Shown: positions 1 through 6,621 of the stretch, one piece after another | Layout: each line of letters starts with the position of its first letter | How positions within the stretch are numbered: position 1 is the first letter of the stretch | NCBI GenBank assembly: GCA_945888895.1 | Contig: CAMDAY010000055.1 | Coordinates: forward strand, 1-10,882 | Direction of reading: 5' to 3' | DNA: 10,882 nt | Source: Dehalococcoides mccartyi | GTDB lineage: Bacteria; Chloroflexota; Dehalococcoidia; UBA2979 | The notes under the pieces: model-generated | What the model saw: the letters and a program-made list of their open reading frames with translations, nothing else | The model's database searches: none | What the model was told of the DNA's origin: nothing | Position numbers and translations under genes: made by a program

Positions 1-1444
1 CTACCTCGAGCCGGTCGCGGCGATCCTCTCACGGAAGTCGAACCGCCCGGTGAAGATGTGGATGCCGCGCGACGCGGTGTTCCTCGCCACCGGCCCGACC
101 TCCGCGACGTACAGCCGCATCAAGATCGGCGCGAAGCGTGACGGCACGCTGGTCGCCGGTCACGCGTACCTCGCCTATGAGTCGGGTGCATACCCCGGCT
201 CGCCGGTGGGCGCGGGCGCGCAGTGCGCCTTCGCTCCGTACAACATCCCGAACCAGGTGGTGGACGGCTTCGACGTCGTGGTGAACGGCCCGAAGACCGC
301 CGCCTACCGCGCGCCCGGCGCCCCGGCGGCTGAGTACGGTGTCGAGGCGACGATGAACGAACTCGCCGAGATGCTCAACATCGAGCCGATGGAGCTCCGC
401 ATCAAGAACGCGTCCCGCGAGGGCACGCTGAACTCGGTCGGCGCCCCGTGGCCAACGATCGGCGCGGAGCAGGTCATGCAGGCGGTGAAGAACCACCCGC
501 ACTACACCTCCGAACTCCAGGGCGAGGACGTCGGCCGCGGCGTCGCGCTGGGCTTCTGGTTCAACGGCGGCATGGAGTCCTCCGGCAGCGCCTCCGTGCA
601 GGCCGACGGTCGCGTCAGCCTGATCATGGGCACCATGGACATCGGCGGCTCGCGAGCCTCGATGGCGATGATGCTGGCCGAGGACCTCGGCCTGACGATG
701 GAAGACATCAACGCGCACGTGGTGGACACCGACAGCGTCGGCTGGAACGCCACGACCGGCGGCAGCCGCGTCACCTTCCAGGGCGGCTGGGTCACTCGTG
801 ACCTCGCCGACCAGATCAAGGACCAGATGGGCAAGCGGGTCGCCGCGATCTGGGACGTCTCCGCGGACGACGTGCGCTTCGAGGACGGCTCGTTCGTCAG
901 CTCGAAGGGCACGATGTCGTTCAAGGAGCTGGCGGGCAAGCTCGCCGGCACGGGCGGCCTGATCACCGTCTCGGCCACCTCGAAGCGGAACACGCAGGGC
1001 GCGGCCTTTGCCGGTCACATCGTCGACCTCCACGTCGACCGTGACACAGGCAAGGTGCAGATCCTGCGCTACACCGCCGTCCAGGACGTCGGCACGGCGA
1101 TCCACCCCTCGTACGTTGAGGGTCAGATCCAGGGCGGGGCGGTCCAGGGCATCGGCATGGCACTCCACGAGGAGTACGTGTACGACGACCAGGGGCACAT
1201 GCGGAACCCGTCGTTCCTCGACTATCGGATGCCCGTGGCGAACGACCTGCCGATGATCGACGTCGAGATGGTCGAGGTGCCGAACCCCGGTCACCCGTTC
1301 GGTGTGCGTGGCGTCGGCGAAGTGCCGATCGTCCCGCCGCAGGCGGCGATCCGGAACGCCATCTACGACGCCATCGGCGTGAACTTCTACCGCACCCCGG
1401 TCAGCCCGCGAGTGATCCTCGACGAGCTGCTGCCGAAGGGCTAG
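1..1444 (+). CDS. Xanthine dehydrogenase/CoxL-family molybdopterin-binding subunit, 3' part
   Basis: The gene enters from the left edge (frame starts at base 2) and ends at TAG 1442-1444, giving about 480 C-terminal residues, roughly 60% of the usual 750-800. It is the large catalytic subunit of a molybdenum hydroxylase, which binds molybdopterin cytosine dinucleotide and hydroxylates or oxidises a small substrate. Visible marks are the active-site loop AYRAPGAPAAEYGVEATMNE (about visible residues 100-120), the cofactor-binding stretch MGTMDIGG followed by TGGSRVTFQGG, the VQDVGTAIHPSYVEGQIQGG block, and the C-terminal GVRGVGEVP, whose Glu (codon 1319-1321) matches the family's catalytic base. 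The loop is not the AYRCSFR of form I CO dehydrogenase, so CO oxidation is not indicated and the substrate is unknown. FAD and 2Fe-2S subunits, or domains, would lie upstream outside the window. A MoaD-like gene follows after 8 bases. Family assignment is certain; substrate is not. Confidence 0.93.
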   Translation, partial: YLEPVAAILSRKSNRPVKMWMPRDAVFLATGPTSATYSRIKIGAKRDGTLVAGHAYLAYESGAYPGSPVGAGAQCAFAPYNIPNQVVDGFDVVVNGPKTAAYRAPGAPAAEYGVEATMNELAEMLNIEPMELRIKNASREGTLNSVGAPWPTIGAEQVMQAVKNHPHYTSELQGEDVGRGVALGFWFNGGMESSGSASVQADGRVSLIMGTMDIGGSRASMAMMLAEDLGLTMEDINAHVVDTDSVGWNATTGGSRVTFQGGWVTRDLADQIKDQMGKRVAAIWDVSADDVRFEDGSFVSSKGTMSFKELAGKLAGTGGLITVSATSKRNTQGAAFAGHIVDLHVDRDTGKVQILRYTAVQDVGTAIHPSYVEGQIQGGAVQGIGMALHEEYVYDDQGHMRNPSFLDYRMPVANDLPMIDVEMVEVPNPGHPFGVRGVGEVPIVPPQAAIRNAIYDAIGVNFYRTPVSPRVILDELLPKG

Positions 1445-1452
1445 GACGGCTC

Positions 1453-1725
1453 ATGGCGGTGACGGTGAACATCCCGGCGCACTGGCGCGACCACTCCGGT
1501 GGCCGCGCCACCGTCGAGGTGACTGGGAAGAACCTGCGCGAGGTCTTCAACAACCTCGAGGTGGAGTGTCCCGGTCTCAAGGCGCTCATCACCGAGAACG
1601 GTGAGGTGCGCGGCGAGATCGCCGTCGCCATCAACTCCGAGGTCACCGAGGGCGGGATGCTCGAGGTGGTCCCCGAAGGGGCGGAGGTCTTCCTGATCCC
1701 CGCGATCGGCGGAGGCGCCTGGTAG
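1453..1725 (+). CDS. MoaD/ThiS-like ubiquitin-fold sulfur carrier
   Basis: A 90-residue beta-grasp protein of the MoaD/ThiS class. These small carriers are adenylated and thiocarboxylated at a C-terminal Gly-Gly and hand sulfur to molybdopterin, thiazole or other acceptors. Supporting signs are the length, the CPGLKALI segment (about residues 38-45), the INSEV segment and the end EVFLIPAIGGGAW, matching the family's 'GDEV.iiPp..GG' end. Two residues (Ala-Trp) follow the glycines, so the diglycine is not terminal as encoded. The start is ATG 1453. Its ribosome site AGGA (1443-1446) overlaps the stop codon of the molybdoenzyme gene, so the two are almost certainly cotranscribed and coupled. The context suggests a role in cofactor supply or maturation for that enzyme, which is inference. 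A terminator follows closely, so this is the last gene of its operon. Confidence 0.85.
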   Translation: MAVTVNIPAHWRDHSGGRATVEVTGKNLREVFNNLEVECPGLKALITENGEVRGEIAVAINSEVTEGGMLEVVPEGAEVFLIPAIGGGAW

Positions 1726-1764
1726 CCGGGAGCACGGCCCCCGGACGGTACGGACGAACAGCAG

Positions 1765-1795
1765 GCGGGCCCTCTCACGAGGGCCCGCTTCTTTG
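1765..1795 (+). terminator. Rho-independent terminator after the molybdoenzyme operon
   Basis: A perfect 10-bp stem (GCGGGCCCTC 1765-1774 with GAGGGCCCGC 1779-1788) closes a TCAC tetraloop and is followed by the T-rich TTCTTTGTGTG. It lies 40 bases after the MoaD-like stop codon and separates that operon from the next genes. The tail is interrupted by C and G but is still typical for GC-rich genomes. Confidence 0.88.
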
Positions 1796-1885
1796 TGTGC
1801 GGCAGGTCGAGGCCAGGTGCCTAGGAGCGTTACGCCTCGATGCTGTCGGTACGTCGAGGTGGTTTCGTGGGACGGCCTACCCCTG

Positions 1886-1906
1886 CCCCTCCCGGCGCGG
1901 GAGGGG
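1886..1906. repeat. Perfect inverted repeat, REP-like hairpin
   Basis: CCCCTCCCG (1886-1894) pairs perfectly with CGGGAGGGG (1898-1906) across a GCG triloop. No T-tract follows, so terminator function is not supported. The C/T-rich arm resembles the repeat family found around folP further along (6514-6615 and 7529-7695), which suggests a dispersed REP-like element. This link is by eye. Confidence 0.6.
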
Positions 1907-1919
1907 TTCTGAATGAGAC

Positions 1920-1938
1920 GTGGGGGCTGCGCCCCCAC
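1920..1938. repeat. Perfect inverted repeat GTGGGGGC-TGC-GCCCCCAC
   Basis: An 8-bp perfect stem (1920-1927 with 1931-1938) with a TGC triloop, only 13 bases after the previous hairpin. The pair lies between the terminator and the promoter of the next gene. It may be part of the same REP-like element or a protein-binding site. No T-tract follows. Confidence 0.6.
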
Positions 1939-1963
1939 ACCTTCGCGGAGTGGGTTGCCGGCG

Positions 1964-1992
1964 TTGTAAGGCACTGACGATCGCGGTATCCT
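1964..1992 (+). promoter_or_regulatory. Candidate sigma-70 type promoter for the gene at 2055
   Basis: TTGTAA (1964-1969) and TATCCT (1987-1992), each matching 4 of 6 consensus bases, are separated by 17 bases, the ideal spacing. Transcription would start near 1999, giving a leader of about 56 bases. It lies downstream of the terminator and hairpins. It is a sequence match only. Confidence 0.42.
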
Positions 1993-2054
1993 CCGAATAG
2001 CGGGGGCGAACATTTGAACTGTTCATCGGCGTGAGGCGTTGAGCGGAGTGTGCG

Positions 2055-2417
2055 ATGCCACAATCCGACGCCTCCCGCCACCCCCGTCCCACTTCGCGGC
2101 GCGACTTGCTGCGGCTCGACTTCCGTCGTGACCCCGGTCAGCTCTCCGACGCCATCCACACCCTGCTCGACGGCGCGGGACTGCCCGCCGAGGAGCGCGT
2201 GCAGGCGCTGGGCGGCGCGCTCGTCCTCGAGGCGCTGCGGCCCTACTGGGGCGACGGACGGACGCCTGCGGACGCCCACGCCCTCCTGCGGCGTGACGAC
2301 CCGGAGCTCGCCGACGCGATCGAGGCGATCGCACCGATGCTCCTCGGCCGCGCACAGGCGCAGCAGGACGCCGTGGCGGCACTCGATGCCGTGCACGACA
2401 TGCTCCGCGGTCTCTAG
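2055..2417 (+). CDS. Small conserved-looking hypothetical protein
   Basis: A 120-residue protein I do not recognise. ATG 2055 has a good ribosome site, GGAG 2045-2048, six bases upstream. After a basic N-terminus (residues 8-25, rich in Arg) it looks almost wholly alpha-helical, with Ala/Leu-rich stretches around residues 45-65 and 80-118. It has no membrane segment, signal peptide, Cys or metal motif. Codon use is GC-rich like its neighbours, supporting a real gene. It lies 159 bases before ku on the same strand, but a separate promoter candidate lies between them, so a link with DNA repair is only possible. It was chosen over an overlapping frame that starts at 2050 because that frame gives an Arg/Ser/Pro-rich product typical of a shadow. 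Confidence 0.68.
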   Translation: MPQSDASRHPRPTSRRDLLRLDFRRDPGQLSDAIHTLLDGAGLPAEERVQALGGALVLEALRPYWGDGRTPADAHALLRRDDPELADAIEAIAPMLLGRAQAQQDAVAALDAVHDMLRGL

Positions 2418-2514
2418 CCACCTCGACCGTTTCGCGGCGCGCTCGACACGCCCCACATTCGACACGTTGGGGCACCCACCTGCGCCGTTTCCGTGTCGCG
2501 GGGCCTCGGGGGCA

Positions 2515-2525
2515 TTGTTTATACT
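2515..2525 (+). promoter_or_regulatory. Candidate -10 region for the ku-ligD operon
   Basis: TGTTTATACT stands out as an AT-rich island in GC-rich sequence. TATACT (2520-2525) matches 5 of 6 bases of the -10 consensus. A near-extended -10 TG lies just upstream, one base off the ideal distance. I see no convincing -35. Transcription from here would begin near 2532, downstream of the GTG at 2493, which argues against that GTG being the ku start. Confidence 0.35.
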
Positions 2526-2576
2526 CGAAGGGCACGGCACCACCCTCGAACGGGCCGCGGGAGAGCGAGCGAACAC

Positions 2577-3512
2577 ATACCACGAGCCATCTGGCGCGGC
2601 GCGATCTCCTTCGGGATGGTCAGCATCCCCGTGAAGCTGTACACCGCCACCGAGAGCAAGGACGTGAGCTTCCGCCAGCTGGTCGCGGAGGACATGAAGC
2701 CACTCAAGCAGCTCCGCTGGTCGCCCACCCTCGACCGCGAGGTGCAGTACGACGAGCTGATCAAGGGCTACGAGTACGCGAAGGACCAGTACGTCATCGT
2801 CGACGATGAGGACTTCGACAAGCTGCCCGTCCCCAGCAAACACACGATCACCATCACCGCCTTCGTCGAGGCGAAGGAGATCGACCCCGTCTACTACGAG
2901 AAGGCCTACCAGCTCGACCCCGACGAGGCCGGCCTGCGCCCCTTCGCGTTGCTGATGCGCACGATGGAGGCGAAGGGGCTCGTCGCGATCGGCAAGCTCG
3001 CGCTGCGACAGAAGGAGCACCTCGTCGTCCTGCGCACGGTGGACGACCGGATCATGCTCGAGACTCTGTTCTACCCGGACGAGGTGCGCCCGTTCGAGGG
3101 CCTCGACGTGTCGGACGTGCCGGTCTCGGAGCAGGAACTGGCGATGGCCGGCGCGCTCGTCGACATGCTGCACCAGAAGTTCGACCCCGAGCAGTACAGC
3201 GACGACTACCGCGAAGCGCTGATGAACATGATCAGCATGAAACTCGAAAGCGGCGAGGTGGTCGTCGACGAAGCGCAGCAGCCGGCGGCGCAGACCGTCG
3301 ACCTGATGGCGGCGCTCCGCGCGAGCATCGAGGCGACACAGGCGCGCAAGGCGGGCGACGCCGCACCGGCCTCGAAGGCTACGAAGGCGAGCAAGGCCGC
3401 GCCCGCCGAGGACGACGAGGACGACGAGGACGACGAGGACGACGACGCGAGGGAGCCGGCCGCCGCCGTGCCCAAGCGCGCTCCTCGCAAGAAGAAGGCG
3501 GCGGCGAGCTAA
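2577..3512 (+). CDS. ku: Bacterial Ku, NHEJ DNA-end-binding protein (apparent ATA start)
   Basis: Ku forms a ring-shaped homodimer on double-strand break ends and recruits LigD for non-homologous end joining. The product reads (M)PRAIWRGAISFGMVSIPVKL, the classic bacterial Ku N-terminus, and stays homologous over about 260 residues; with the tail it has 311 residues, a normal size. The codon where the initiator Met belongs is ATA (2577-2579), not ATG. GGGAGAG (2559-2565) lies 11 bases upstream. The only canonical in-frame start upstream is GTG 2493, which would add 28 basic residues foreign to Ku and lacks a ribosome site. The internal ATG 2617 would cut off the first conserved strand. The C-terminus has a linker, an acidic Glu/Asp tract encoded by four GAGGACGAC repeats (3408-3443) and a basic KRAPRKKK tail, as in other Ku proteins with Lys-rich tails that bind DNA. 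ligD follows after 27 bases. Confidence 0.93.
   Translation: MPRAIWRGAISFGMVSIPVKLYTATESKDVSFRQLVAEDMKPLKQLRWSPTLDREVQYDELIKGYEYAKDQYVIVDDEDFDKLPVPSKHTITITAFVEAKEIDPVYYEKAYQLDPDEAGLRPFALLMRTMEAKGLVAIGKLALRQKEHLVVLRTVDDRIMLETLFYPDEVRPFEGLDVSDVPVSEQELAMAGALVDMLHQKFDPEQYSDDYREALMNMISMKLESGEVVVDEAQQPAAQTVDLMAALRASIEATQARKAGDAAPASKATKASKAAPAEDDEDDEDDEDDDAREPAAAVPKRAPRKKKAAAS
3408..3446 (+). repeat. Tandem 9-bp repeat (GAGGACGAC)x4 in ku
   Basis: Four exact copies of GAGGACGAC followed by one more GAC encode an uninterrupted run of 13 acidic residues within the C-terminal tail of Ku. In-frame 9-base units let length vary without a frameshift. The run sits between the Ala/Lys-rich linker and the basic terminus. 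Confidence 0.8.
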
Positions 3513-3539
3513 CGGCTCGCCGTCCTCGTCGCCCCACCG

Positions 3540-4475
3540 ATGCCCCGCGCGCCGCGCCGTCCGAGCAAGCCTGCCGAGCCGACTGACGCCGCAACGCCCG
3601 CCGACGATGGCGCGGCACCCCTCGCACGGTACGGGGAGATGCGCGATTTCGAGCGCACGCCGGAGCCCGCGCCCTCGCTCCCCCTCGACGCGGACGGCCA
3701 CCCGACGGACAACGCCGAGCCTCTGACGTTCGTGGTGCAGAAGCACCGCGCCACGCGACTCCACTACGACATCCGGTTCGAGGTGGACGGGGCGATGCCG
3801 TCGTTCCCCGTCCCCAGGGGGCCCTCGACGGAGATCGGCGAGAAGCGGCTGGCCGTCCAGACGGAGCCGCATCCCCTGCCGTACGCGAAGTTCGAGGGGC
3901 TGATCCCGAAGGGCAACTACGGCGCGGGCGAGGTGATCGTCTGGGATCGCGGCACCTACTCCCCCGACGAGCACGACCACGAGCACGGCCCGCTGGTCTT
4001 CGAGGATCGCGTGGAGTCCAGCCGCCGGATGCGCACGCAGATCGCGGAGGGCAAGGTGTCGGTCACGATCCGCGGCGAGCGCATGAAGGGCTCGTGGTCC
4101 TTCGTGAAGACGAAGCAGTCGGACGACTCGTGGCTGCTGCTCAAGCACCGGGACGAGGCCGCCGACGGGCGCGACCTGCCGGCGCTCTTCGACTCCTCGG
4201 TGATCTCCGGCCTGACGATCGCGGACCTCCAGGCGGGCCGACTGCCACCCCCGCTGGCCGAGGCGACGACACCGCCGGTGCTCCATGCCTCGGCGCTGCC
4301 GCGCGCGCGACGGGTCGCGATGCCAGCGAGCATGGAGCCGATGGCGGCCACGCAGACCGCCGGGCCGTTCGCACACGACGACTGGACGTTCGAGTCGAAA
4401 CTTGACGGCGTCGCGCGCTCGCGCGGATCGAGGACGGTGTGGTCAGCCTCACATCGCGGCGAGGCAACGACATGA
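3540..4475 (+). CDS. ligD: DNA ligase D, N-terminal piece: phosphoesterase domain and start of ligase domain (frameshifted)
   Basis: This is the first part of the multifunctional NHEJ ligase, beginning at ATG 3540, 27 bases after ku; no clear ribosome site is visible, so coupling to ku is likely. Residues about 55-185 are the 3'-phosphoesterase domain, which trims 3' ends before ligation. They show QKHRATRLHYDIRFE with His69, His75, Asp77 and Arg79 in the spacing of the Mn-binding site, then LIPKGNYGAGEVIVWDRG. After a linker, the ATP-dependent ligase domain opens with DDWTFESKLDGV, where Lys287 is the expected adenylated lysine of KxDGxR. Right after this Val (codon 4410-4412) the frame breaks: one C is missing, so this frame reads nonsense to a stop at 4473-4475. 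Restoring the base gives KLDGVRALARIEDGVVSL and joins the next piece for a 961-residue protein. Confidence 0.9.
   Translation: MPRAPRRPSKPAEPTDAATPADDGAAPLARYGEMRDFERTPEPAPSLPLDADGHPTDNAEPLTFVVQKHRATRLHYDIRFEVDGAMPSFPVPRGPSTEIGEKRLAVQTEPHPLPYAKFEGLIPKGNYGAGEVIVWDRGTYSPDEHDHEHGPLVFEDRVESSRRMRTQIAEGKVSVTIRGERMKGSWSFVKTKQSDDSWLLLKHRDEAADGRDLPALFDSSVISGLTIADLQAGRLPPPLAEATTPPVLHASALPRARRVAMPASMEPMAATQTAGPFAHDDWTFESKLDGVARSRGSRTVWSASHRGEATT
4410..4416 (+). other. Single-base deletion (frameshift site) in ligD
   Basis: The bases GGC-GTC-GCGCG should read GGC-GTC-CGC-GCG to encode the invariant GVRA of motif I (KxDGxR). One C of an expected CC is absent around 4412-4413. Homology is complete on both sides in different frames with no other gap. 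I see no slippery heptamer that would suggest programmed frameshifting. Confidence 0.85.
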
Positions 4476-6424
4476 CGGCGATGTACCCCGGCGTCGCGGG
4501 CGCTGTCGGCAAGCAGCCCGCAAACTCGATGATCCTCGACGGCGAGATCGTGGCGTTCGACGCGAACGGCGTGCCGTCATTCGAGCGGCTCCAGTCGCGC
4601 ATCAACCTGACGAACCCCGTCAAGATCAAACAGGCCGAGCGCGACATCCCCGTCGTCTACTACGTCTTCGACCTGCTGTACCTCGACGGCATCGACATCC
4701 GCCGCGCGCCGCTCGAGGAACGCCGGGCGCTGCTGCGCCGCACGATCATGCCGACGCCCGCGCTGCGCCTCGTCGAGCCGTTCGAGGTGGACGGGCTCAC
4801 GGCGTACGAGGCGACGACCGCGCTCGGCCTCGAAGGGCTGCTCGCGAAGCGGCGCGACTCCGCGTACGAGAGCGGGAAGCGCTCGCCGAACTGGCTGAAG
4901 GTGAAGCACCGCCTGACGGACGACTTCGTTGTGGTCGGGTACAGCGACGGACTGAATTCGCGCTCCTCGACGTTCGGCGCGCTGGTAGTCGCGACGCGCG
5001 ACGAGGCGGGGACGTTGGTCCACGCAGGCCGCGTCGGCAGCGGCTTCGACGAGCGGACGCTGCGCACGTTCCTCGCGCGGCTCGAGGTGATGCGCGCCGA
5101 CCAGCCGCCGCTCACCGTGACGCGCGAGCAGGCGGCCGGCGTGACTTGGGTGCGCCCGGAGCTGGTCGTCGAGGTCGAGTACGCGCAGTACACGGCGGAC
5201 GGCAGCCTGCGCGCGCCGGTCTTCATGCACCTGCGCCCGGACAAGACTCCCGAGGACGTCATGCGCGTCGCCCCGACCGCAGCGCCCGTCGCCGCCGCGA
5301 GCGGCCCCGGCAGCGGCAGGCGCTTCGCTGCCATGCGCCGCTCGAAGATCGAGGCTGCCTCGGGTCGCTCGACCTCGAAGCCCGCGCCGGCGGCACCGGG
5401 CGCGCTCGCAAGCAACCTGGAGGCACAGATCGCGTCGGTGATCGAACAGGCAGAGGGCGCGCGCAAGCTGACGACGATCGAGGTCGCCGGGGCGAGCATC
5501 AACGTCACGAATCTCGACAAGGTGATGTGGCCCGCGCACGGCGAAACACGGGCGCTGACGAAGCGCGACCTCATCGTCTACTACGCACGCATGGCGCCGT
5601 ACCTGCTGCCGCAGCTACGCGACCGTCCGCTCACGATGACGCGCTTCCCCAACGGCATCGACGCGCCGTTCTTCTACCAGAAGCACATGGAGTCACTGCC
5701 GCCCGGCGACTTCGTGCAGACCGTGCGCGTCTTCATGGACGGCCGTGACCAGGAGGCGATCCTGGTCAACAACCTGCCGACGCTGGTGTGGCTCGCGCAG
5801 GTCGCGGACCTCGCGCTGCACACGAGCCTCGCGCGCGTCAGCGGCGAGCCGGATGCCCTCGACATCCCGAGGACATTCGACGGGTCGAAGGAGCGCATCG
5901 AGGCGTCGCTGCTGAACTACCCCGACTTCGTGCTGTTCGACCTCGACCCGTACATCTACCGCGGCGACGAGGCGAAGGGCGAAGAGCCCGAACTGAACCG
6001 CCACGCCTTCGAGCAGACGGCGCAGATCGCGCGCTGGCTGAAGGAGCTGCTCGACTCCGCCTCGATGTCGTCGTTCATCAAGACGTCGGGAGCGACCGGT
6101 CTGCACATCTACGTCCCCGTCGTGCGCCAGTACGAGTACGACACGATCCGCGAGGTGGCCCAGACGCTGGGCGCGTTCCTCGTCCGTGCGCACCCGAACG
6201 AGGTGACGACGGAGTGGGCCACGGAGAAGCGTCGAGGCATGGTGTTCTTCGACGCGAACCAGAACGCGCGGATCAAGAACCTCGCGTGTGCCTACTCGCC
6301 GCGCGCGAAGCCCGGCGGGCCGGTGTCGATGCCGCTGAAGTGGGACGAGCTGGGCCGCATCTTTCCGTCCGACTTCACGATGCTGAACGCGCACGAGCGC
6401 GTGGCGAAGGTGGGCGACCTGTGA
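4415..6424 (+). CDS. ligD: DNA ligase D, C-terminal piece: ligase core, OB fold and polymerase domain
   Basis: This continues ligD in the +2 frame after the lost base near 4412; a possible independent GTG start at 4439 would lack the nucleotidylation lysine. Ligase motifs are ILDGEIVAFD, EGLLAKRRDSAYESGKR and NWLKVK, followed by the OB fold (HAGRVGSGF ... VEVEYAQYTADGSLR). A low-complexity Ala/Pro/Ser linker (about 5270-5400) leads to the primase-like polymerase domain, which adds ribo- or deoxynucleotides at broken ends: NVTNLDKVMWP, RFPNGIDAPFFYQKH, the metal-binding FDLDP (Asp codons 5939-5941 and 5945-5947), KTSGATGLHIYVP and DANQNARIKNLACAYSPR. The order PE-LIG-POL is that of Pseudomonas LigD, not the mycobacterial POL-PE-LIG. 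It ends at TGA 6422, where the family would usually have Trp; 16 more in-frame codons (AHILDAKHDLSAILGR) follow before TAG 6473-6475. Confidence 0.92.
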   Translation, partial: ALARIEDGVVSLTSRRGNDMTAMYPGVAGAVGKQPANSMILDGEIVAFDANGVPSFERLQSRINLTNPVKIKQAERDIPVVYYVFDLLYLDGIDIRRAPLEERRALLRRTIMPTPALRLVEPFEVDGLTAYEATTALGLEGLLAKRRDSAYESGKRSPNWLKVKHRLTDDFVVVGYSDGLNSRSSTFGALVVATRDEAGTLVHAGRVGSGFDERTLRTFLARLEVMRADQPPLTVTREQAAGVTWVRPELVVEVEYAQYTADGSLRAPVFMHLRPDKTPEDVMRVAPTAAPVAAASGPGSGRRFAAMRRSKIEAASGRSTSKPAPAAPGALASNLEAQIASVIEQAEGARKLTTIEVAGASINVTNLDKVMWPAHGETRALTKRDLIVYYARMAPYLLPQLRDRPLTMTRFPNGIDAPFFYQKHMESLPPGDFVQTVRVFMDGRDQEAILVNNLPTLVWLAQVADLALHTSLARVSGEPDALDIPRTFDGSKERIEASLLNYPDFVLFDLDPYIYRGDEAKGEEPELNRHAFEQTAQIARWLKELLDSASMSSFIKTSGATGLHIYVPVVRQYEYDTIREVAQTLGAFLVRAHPNEVTTEWATEKRRGMVFFDANQNARIKNLACAYSPRAKPGGPVSMPLKWDELGRIFPSDFTMLNAHERVAKVGDL

Positions 6425-6475
6425 GCGCACATCCTCGACGCGAAGCACGACCTGTCGGCGATCCTCGGGCGGTAG
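6422..6475 (+). other. In-frame TGA and 16-codon LigD-like tail
   Basis: After GDL the stop TGA (6422-6424) is followed in the same frame by AHILDAKHDLSAILGR and then TAG (6473-6475). The tail reads like the normal end of LigD polymerase domains, in which Trp commonly follows GD(L/P). TGG to TGA explains it with one substitution. UGA recoding is unlikely, because the genes ending at 8870 and 9658 stop cleanly at TGA. Confidence 0.65.
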
Positions 6476-6513
6476 CGGCGGGGAGCGAGGCGTCGAGGTA
6501 GGCGAACACGGAG

Positions 6514-6615
6514 GCACTCACCCCCCGCCCTCTCCCGCTTCGCAGGCGAGGGAGCCAGAGCGCGCGTTCTCCTCAGAACCCTCTCCTGCGAAGCGGGAGA
6601 GGGCAGGGTGAGGGC
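6514..6615. repeat. REP-like inverted repeat between convergent ligD and folP
   Basis: A 20-bp perfect inverted repeat, GCCCTCTCCCGCTTCGCAGG (6527-6546) and its complement (6585-6604), separated by 38 bases. Both arms extend imperfectly into CTCACCC / GGGTGAG. The left copy continues GGGAGCCAGA, matching the copies at 7538 and 7642 upstream of folP. It lies between two convergent genes and could pair in transcripts from both sides, but lacks T-tracts. It belongs to a dispersed repeat family. Confidence 0.8.
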
Positions 6616-6621
6616 CTTCTG

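Larger units (their letters stand above)
1726..2054. other. Non-coding spacer of 329 bases
   Basis: I see no gene here. The spacer holds, in order, the terminator at 1765-1795, a 60-base unremarkable stretch, two perfect GC-rich hairpins (1886-1906 and 1920-1938), a candidate promoter (1964-1992) and the leader of the small gene at 2055. Long open frames on the minus strand across this region are composition artefacts of GC-rich DNA. Confidence 0.7.

Noticed and set aside
1..1444. Annotation as CO dehydrogenase large subunit (coxL)
   Set aside because: The form I signature AYRCSFR is absent; the loop here is AYRAPGAP, so only the broad family is supported.
2450..2480. GCCCCA...TGGGGC hairpin after the 2055 gene as a terminator
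   Set aside because: Only six base pairs with a 12-base loop and no T-tract.
2493..2576. GTG start for ku
   Set aside because: No ribosome site, upstream of the likely -10, and the added residues are basic and unlike any Ku N-terminus I know.
1830..4376. An 848-residue open frame on the minus strand, and similar long minus frames at 29-1294, 4577-5539, 5693-6517 and 7617-8798
   Set aside because: The products are Arg/His/Val/Leu-rich and lack any domain; they mirror well-conserved genes on the other strand and arise from GC-rich codon use.
4405..4416. Programmed ribosomal frameshift in ligD
   Set aside because: No slippery heptamer, upstream Shine-Dalgarno-like stimulator or clear downstream pseudoknot; a shift inside the catalytic motif would also be unusual.
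6422..6424. UGA recoded as Trp or selenocysteine in ligD
   Set aside because: Other genes in the window end normally at TGA (8868-8870, 9656-9658), and I see no recoding hairpin or selenium context.
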